Below, in pieces: positions 58,641 to 64,000 of a DNA stretch of 64,000 nucleotides. The position numbers were made by a program, and so were the translations under genes. The notes below the pieces were generated by a model. The model had not been told where the DNA came from, made no database searches, and worked only from the letters and a program-made list of their open reading frames with translations. This DNA comes from Deroplatys truncata (taxonomy: Eukaryota; Arthropoda; Insecta; Mantodea; Mantidae): the NCBI GenBank assembly GCA_030765065.1, contig CM060984.1, positions 82,795,988 to 82,859,987 of the forward strand. Reading direction: 5' to 3'. Within the stretch, counting starts at the first letter, position 1; each line of letters opens with the position of its first letter.

Positions 58641-59621
58641 TCATGTCATGTCACTATTAAGATAAAGCCTCCAATTAGTTATGTTACAACGATCAAAAAG
58701 GGAACAGTCTTTAGATGCATTACTCGATCTTAAAGTCTGAGCGCCCAAAATGACAAATCTTGGCTTCTCCATTATTGATGTGGTGGCGACATTCCAGGTG
58801 AATGGTTTCGTTTGCGGCACAGTAGGCTGAGTATGCAGATCCATAGCCCTAAATGGGAGATACAGCGGTTTGTCCGACTTGTCAATCTTGAGGATTTCAA
58901 CCTTTTCAGCATCAGAAAGTCGAATTACAGGCATTCTCCACTCGATTCGTACAAGTTTAACAGTGGCATTCTCTTCACCCTGAGCTGCTATAACACAGTT
59001 TTTAGAGTCCTTGGATCGAATCAGCGCCAACCCAAACTTGCTATTGAGTATGAGTTCTTTGTGGTCGTCAGCAAATCCCAGAAGCATCGAAAGCGGTACT
59101 ATAGCATTGAAGGACTCTATTTGCTGCATATACAATGTCCATATCTTCTCCAGGATAGCACCAGCATTCAGCAGACGATCAGATTCCATTGGGTTGAGAG
59201 CAGCATAGTTGCGTAAAGTTGATGCGATCCCTGGGTTTCTGTTTCGATCAATACTTGAGCCGTTCATATCCAGCCGGATCTCCTCAAACATCAATTCAAT
59301 AGCGTTATAGGCAACCTTTGCAGTAGTAGCTGCTCCATTAGGTTTAGTAATACTCCCCTCGATGTATAGATAACGTCGATTAAGTAATGTATATAAATCC
59401 TCAGCTTAACAAGGGATTCTAATCTCGTCATTAGAGTCTAAAGCTGATGTAGTATACGGCAAAAATACATGTTCCTCCTCTTTAGTGATCTTGTCGTGAA
59501 ATCTCGGTGTCTCAGTAACATTGAAGATGTCTATGATTGTAGGATTCTGAAGCCCAATGCCTGGAGGAACTGACGATTTAGCGATGTTAACCCGCTGGGT
59601 GTCAAAGGCAGAGTATGACAT
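58641..59621 (-). pseudogene. Double-jelly-roll capsid-like protein of the Polinton-like fossil
   Basis: The long piece (58641-59294, 217 codons) contains VRIEWRMPVIRLSDAEKVEI, LYLPFRAMDLHTQ and EKPRFVILGAQTLR…FDRCNITNWRLYLNS. This order is typical of the 'double jelly roll-like domain' proteins of insect Polinton-like elements. The piece at 59406-59621 (SSVPPGIGLQNPTI, FLPYTTSALDSNDEIRI) has the N-terminal character of the same family. In life the protein would build the particle shell. Broken. Confidence 0.7.
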
Positions 59622-59669
59622 GGGCGTCGTATCACTCCATTATTATATCCTCGACGTCGCTGACTTCTT

Positions 59670-60400
59670 CTATAATCTATTGGCATTGCAACGAATGTAA
59701 AGTCTTATGCTTATATATTCGTTTCTAAACTCAATGATATTACCGTTGTGGTCCACCACACGAAGACCAATTTGCTCTATAGCATTGGTGTTTATGATTG
59801 GAAGGTAAATTGGATTTGACGGCTCTTGAGAAATATGATATCCAGGCGGAACAGATGGGAAAAGCACATAGATCGAGTGTCCATTCTACCGTCGATGAAA
59901 GAGCCTGTTGCATTACTGCACTCGATTCGTATGATGCTCACCTTAAATATATTCACCAGAAATCAGAATCAGCCAGCTGATTAGCTGCAATAACTTTGTC
60001 ACTGAAGCCCAAGAGCAATGCTATAGAACGACCATTAGAAAAATCAATGGTGAAAGGACATTTAATTTCCGCCTTCATTGTGTTATTATTAGGTCTAATA
60101 AAGAAGACATTCTCATCCATCCCTAGCTTATCTCTATGTATTCATTAATATCAGCAATCTCGTAAGTTCCATCGGGTATATCAACGATCTTAATTTCATC
60201 ATTGTGTATGTAATGAAATGGAAATTATTCTGATCAACATTAGGAATGGAATAGAAAGTTTCAAAATTCAATTGAGCAATCTCATAATGACTCTTTGGAT
60301 CTATCTGAAGAGGGGGATTCAGATATGTAATAAGAACAAATTCGTTGCCCCTGGCAGCAATAGTGTAACCCATTGCGATAGAAATTGCAAGCACAAGTGC
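59670..60400 (-). pseudogene. Penton-like / minor capsid protein of the fossil
   Basis: The N-terminal piece has LNPPLQIDPKSHYEIAQLNF and FETFYSIPNVDQNNFHF. The middle has NNNTMKAEIKCPFTIDFSNG and LLLGF. The C-terminal piece has INTNAIEQIGLRVVDHNGNI with RLYIRC. This pattern accompanies the double-jelly-roll gene in related insect elements. Broken. Confidence 0.65.
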
Positions 60401-60760
60401 CCACAGATGACTGAGCTGAAACTCTGAAACCTCCTAGTGTTATACAGCACCTTAACGCCTCTGAGGTACCTTTCTATCTCTTTTGGAGGTTTCAAGTTTC
60501 CAAAGCTATCGAAATAAAATGACACGTTGCCTCCTTCTTTATAGCAACCCAATGAGCGCCTTCATTCGCTGAAGTATCGAGATTGACAATAATTCTCTCG
60601 CTGTAACGCGGTCTTGAAGGTAGCTGACCAATCATGTATACAACTCTAAAATGAGGAATCTTTAAACGTGGGACATACAAGTCGAGACCTATGGTACTCA
60701 ATTTTTTTCCGGGACAGGTATAGGGCTCTGCGGGAGCTTTTTGAATTCCCTTTCTTGCTC
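60350..60760 (-). pseudogene. Adenain-like cysteine protease of the fossil
   Basis: FRVVYMIGQLPSRPRYSERI, then IVNLDTSANEGAHWVAI (the His motif), FYFDSFGNLKPPKEIERYL (the Asp motif) and ICGHLCLQFL (the Cys motif) are the signature of Polinton/adenovirus-type maturation proteases. Broken. Confidence 0.75.
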
Positions 60761-60799
60761 TCCTCCTCTTCCTTTCGGTGTTCCTCGCCTTATCCTTCT

Positions 60800-61260
60800 T
60801 CACTCGAATGCCTTTCCCTCTTGGTTCAATTTCTCTGTTATGTCTAATTTCGGCCAGTAGTTATCTGCAGCCTTTTTCTTATTTACGGCTGTAGCAATTT
60901 GTGCTCCACCTCCGGCGGCGGCACCTAGGGCTGCTATAATTGGTATGAGAGGCAGAAATCCTCCTCGTTACTTCTTGGATCTAGCACCAACAGTCACCTT
61001 TTCCTTCATAATTCTTGTTACTAGTCGCCCAGCCAAATTTTCGCCTAATGTAGCATCAGATGATTGCATTCTTTTCAGCCAAGATTTTGTCTGCAATGTT
61101 TCTCGAGCCTGAGTCGTTATGCTTGGCGTAGGCAATGTCGTGAAGTTCGCACGAGAGGTTCCGGGGTCTCCTCTCTTTAATCCTTTTCTAGCTTTGTCCC
61201 AGGTGCGCAGTATCTCTATCCTGGTAAATGTGCTTCAAATGGTAGCCGGTTAATGAGAGT
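60800..61260 (-). pseudogene. Small membrane/capsid-associated protein of the fossil
   Basis: The minus strand reads GFLPLIPIIAALGAAAGGGA followed by QIATAVNKKKAADNYW, a hydrophobic Gly/Ala segment and a basic tail. This occurs next to the protease gene in related elements. Upstream pieces (LPTPSITTQARETLQTKSWL) have no known domain. Broken. Confidence 0.5.
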
Positions 61261-61411
61261 TAATTGAACCGGAACCTCTTGTGACCTTAACCTCATTAGT
61301 TCTCCTGGTATACTAATTGATTTTATTGCTGCATAGTTCTTTTATACTCTGTCATTGCTTACATTCATTAGCATATATACATCAAGTGTGATTTATTTTA
61401 TTTTAGTTGCT

Positions 61412-61975
61412 ATGATGGAGCTGGTGAAGCAAGATTGCTCGCTGCCTATTCAGGTGCTACACTTTGAAAGCGACTTTAGACGGATCGTCACTGAAAGCTG
61501 TTATCTGGCAATGTTAGAGCGCTAATTCTAGTCCGCTCCAGTGCTGGAAAAACAAATGTATTACTCAATATAATACTTTACGAGAATGGACTACGTTTTG
61601 AAAACGTGTATATTTATTCAAAGTCGCTATACCAACTAAGTATCAATATCTCATTAAACTGCCTGAAAACATTGAGGCTATAGAAGTGTATACTCATGAA
61701 GACGGAGAAAGCGTCTTGCATCCGTCGGAAATTAAAGAAAATTCAATCTTTATATCTGACGTTGTCGTCACAGAAAAGCAAGACAGGATTGCCTCCATTT
61801 ACAGCATGGGCAGACACCGAAATGTGGATTCTATATATTGACAGGTTTGGATCACAGAGGACTGCACCAGTGAAAAGGTCGCTACATCAGTTCATCATAA
61901 ACAGAGATGGAAAACGAAATTACCAATTCAGGAACAAGAGACTTGCATTGTTCAAGATCCTAAGGCGGACGACGA
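61412..61975 (+). pseudogene. Packaging ATPase (FtsK/HerA-type) of the fossil
   Basis: Pieces of the family pattern are visible in order: SGKTNV-like P-loop remnant near 61540, LYENGLRFENVYIYSKS, IKLPENIEAIEVYTHEDGES, HPSEIKENSIFISDVVV (Walker B region) and QDRIASIYSMGRHRNVDSIY. In Polintons this ATPase pumps DNA into the particle. Broken. Confidence 0.65.
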
Positions 61976-61994
61976 CGCAAGCACTAAACGCTAC

Positions 61995-62678
61995 GTGGAT
62001 GAGCTTACGTTTTCTACTGAAAATCGAATGCAGCAGTTCATAGAAAAAACGACATATCAGCGCATGGGCGAACTTCAAACTACGCTTAGGGATCACATCC
62101 AGAAGTCGCTAGACGTGCAACATGACGCTCTAATGGAATATCTGAATAAAAATACCCCTAAACGCGACGATGGAAACAGCATCATGCTGGACACTATAAG
62201 AATGAAGATAATGCTACCACCTCAAGAGGATCGTGACGTACCGAATAAGAAACATATATTGGAATATATAAGTGCAAGAACACCAGCACTCGATTCACAC
62301 GGTAATGTTTCATTTAAAAATAGAGGACAAATAGTAGTAGCAGATGCTGTCAATGACAGCAATGGAGCAACAAAAAACTTTATTAAAGTTCTCGTGGGAA
62401 GGAAAAAAAATGAAATACAGCAAGGTTTAAACAGCAGACATGGTACAATAAGTACCACTGTTACAGGAACAGTCGGAAAATACATGGAAACTATGTCGAA
62501 CCGTCAGAAATCAATTGATAAGCATCTGACAAGCGCAATGGATAATGTTAATACACTTAAATTACAGATGAGAGTCATAAATGCATTAGTAGAGGAAATG
62601 AGAGGGGAGCACATAATTGCATTGCAGTCGTTGTCTTTCAGGGGTAAATCGCAGAGGTACATGTTAAAACAGGTCTAG
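61995..62678 (+). pseudogene. Coiled-coil protein of the fossil
   Basis: 227 open codons with heptad-like stretches (ENRMQQFIEKTTYQRMGEL; NVNTLKLQMRVINALVEEM). Comparable proteins follow the ATPase in related insect elements, function unknown. A further piece at about 62690-62930 (ANRVWDGHFINIELKIFYKL) may be its end or a separate small gene. Confidence 0.45.
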
Positions 62679-62959
62679 AATACCACAAATCAAGTGTAAA
62701 TGGTGAGATAATTTCCTGCTATATGACGTAGCCAACACCTCCTACTGTAAGACCTGATACATTATTTGAAATAAATAAGAAGTCGGTTAGAGCTCTGCCT
62801 GCACCAATTGCAAATGGCATTAGACTATGCTTCACTGCTCCTGCAAATCGTGTGTGGGATGGTCATTTTATAAATATCGAGCTGAAAATCTTCTATAAAC
62901 TGAAGACAGCTAAATAAACAGGGTATATATTAATGCGAAAGTCTAATTTCAGTGTCATT

Positions 62960-63706
62960 TCCAGATGGGCAGCAAGAGCATACGACTTAAAGAATCTGTA
63001 GCTATGCACACGACGGCTATAAGAGAAAAGTTACGCTCTCTTAAAGGCCAGAAGTTTGAAACCCAGAGCGTGATGAGTGAAGCTCATCAACCATTGACAG
63101 ATCCGCTTCAAGATATACTTGAAATACAGAAAAAAAAATAATACAAGCTAGGTAGAATCACCGAAAGATGAGAAACTCTACAACTACCTTAATAAAATTC
63201 TAAGGATATAGATTCATGGGGTACGATATGAGGATGGTAACTACATGATCGGGAACAAGATCATTGATTTCATCAATAATAAAGTTCGAATAGGCGACGA
63301 AACGTATGAAACCACGCCTGGTTTGAAGGAGCTCATCTTCAAGAGAATACTTGAAATGCACACATACACTGAAGATGACATTGAAATCTACAGTAGAATA
63401 CTTAAAGCCACACATGTTCATCAAAGAAACTTCAGTGAGCACGGGCAATTGGGATCGGGTAATTCCTACAAGTATAAAAACATTATACGTCCTCTTGTAA
63501 GGAAACACAAGAGATTAGAACTACAGTGGAAAGAACATTACCCTAATACGAGACAAGACTACATCTACGAGTACTGGACCGACCCTAAAGGTCTGGTGGA
63601 TCGCCTGAGGCTACTTATAGCATCCCGAGACGCCGGTAATAACAGTCATACTCAAGAAATTGAAGAGATTATTCAAGAACTAAAAGCGGCAATGATTATA
63701 GCATGA
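62960..63706 (+). pseudogene. DUF8207-type protein of the fossil
   Basis: The long piece (63245-63706, 153 codons) has IGNKIIDFINNKVRIGDETY, TTPGLKELIFKR, YTEDDIEIYSRILKAT and DPKGLVDRLRLLIASRDAGN. These match the domain that precedes the integrase in many insect Polinton-like elements. Function unknown. Broken upstream. Confidence 0.65.
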
Positions 63707-64000
63707 CGGCAGTGAAGCAAAATATAGTAAGCAAACTCTATGCTCCAGAGCTGAGAAACTTCATGCGTCAAAAGATTATCGGCAAGGGACTCCATGACCT
63801 GGTGCAGATCGACTTGGTGGAGATGATACCGCATGCAAAAATCAATAGGAATTTCAAGTACATCCTTGTTACAATCAACTTCTAATCCAAAATGGCATAC
63901 GCGAGACCGCTAAAGTACAAGAAAGGACTTCAAGTTGCATAGGGTATGGAAGATATACTGCAAGACATGGTATCCCCACCCAAGAACGTCCAGAGTAATA
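63703..64000 (+). pseudogene. Integrase (rve type) of the fossil, start only
   Basis: Overlaps the preceding frame by four bases. GKGLHDLVQIDLVEMIPHAK and FKYILVTINF are the start of the retroviral-type integrase core, where the D of 'QIDLVEM' is the first acidic residue. AYARPLKYKKG and PPKNVQS further on continue the pattern. The rest lies beyond the window. Confidence 0.7.

Larger units (their letters stand above)
57640..64000. mobile_element. Polinton/Maverick-like fossil, running off the right edge
   Basis: The parts form two opposed blocks. Leftwards from about 61.26 kb: a membrane-type protein, a protease, a penton-like protein and a double-jelly-roll capsid-like protein. Rightwards from about 61.4 kb: a packaging ATPase, a coiled-coil protein, a DUF8207-type protein and a retroviral-type integrase. 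No protein-primed DNA polymerase is seen; it could lie beyond the edge. The left boundary and terminal repeats are not identified. The element is broken, with roughly a dozen breaks across its genes. This gene set is common in insect genomes. Confidence 0.75.

Noticed and set aside
1-64000. CRISPR arrays, rRNA and bacterial operons
   Set aside because: Short direct repeats present are microsatellites or minisatellites without unique spacers. The splice signals, SINEs and transposons indicate a eukaryote.

Overview
The window reads as AT-rich, non-coding-dominated genomic DNA of an arthropod, most likely an insect. The grounds are: one exon that closely resembles insect ChaC-type gamma-glutamylcyclotransferase, tRNA-headed SINEs, a Polinton-like fossil of a kind common in insects, and many long microsatellites. 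No bacterial operon, rRNA, tRNA gene or CRISPR array was seen. I cannot name the species.

The dominant component is one interspersed repeat of about 0.9 kb, present in roughly 27 full, partial or interrupted copies on both strands between 1 and 54.4 kb. Each full copy starts with ACTTTCTCTACT and carries a TG/CA or GA microsatellite near that end. It ends with the inverted complement AGTAGAGAAAGT, then a short hairpin, then GA and a run of T. It inserts in T (or A) runs, very often inside or at the end of another copy, giving nested and head-to-tail chains. This matches the architecture of Helentron-associated rolling-circle elements (HINE, such as DINE-1). Below I call it the 'HINE-like repeat': strand + means the ACTTTCTC end is on the left, strand - the reverse.

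Layout. 1-4.0 kb: nested HINE-like cluster. 5.2-11.8 kb: older copies with a nearly identical patch shared by two of them. 11.9-15 kb: MITE candidate, SANT-like fragment, SINE fragment and an LTR remnant with a 46-bp minisatellite. 15.4-17.7 kb: decayed hAT transposase. 19.3 kb: an unidentified open exon-like frame. 19.7-26 kb: more HINE-like copies and two tRNA-derived SINE families. 27.8-28.2 kb: exon 1 and GC-rich promoter of a ChaC gene on the minus strand, the only host gene I am confident of; its later exons are not visible. 28.6-32.7 kb: HINE-like copies. 33.4 kb: LINE 3' end. 33.9-38.2 kb: LTR fossil with a gag-like region but little else. 38.2-46.0 kb: HINE-like cluster with two copies of another SINE. 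46.5-50.3 kb: a hAT element with visible terminal repeats and target duplication. 50.7-53.4 kb: a Ty3/Gypsy fossil nested in an old HINE-like copy. 53.6-54.6 kb: SINEs. 54.6-57.6 kb: a repeat-rich stretch with duplicated, exon-like units. 57.6 kb to the end: a broken Polinton-like element (capsid, penton-like, protease, membrane protein leftwards; packaging ATPase, coiled-coil, DUF8207-type and integrase rightwards) running off the right edge.

All calls come from reading the sequence; no database search was run.
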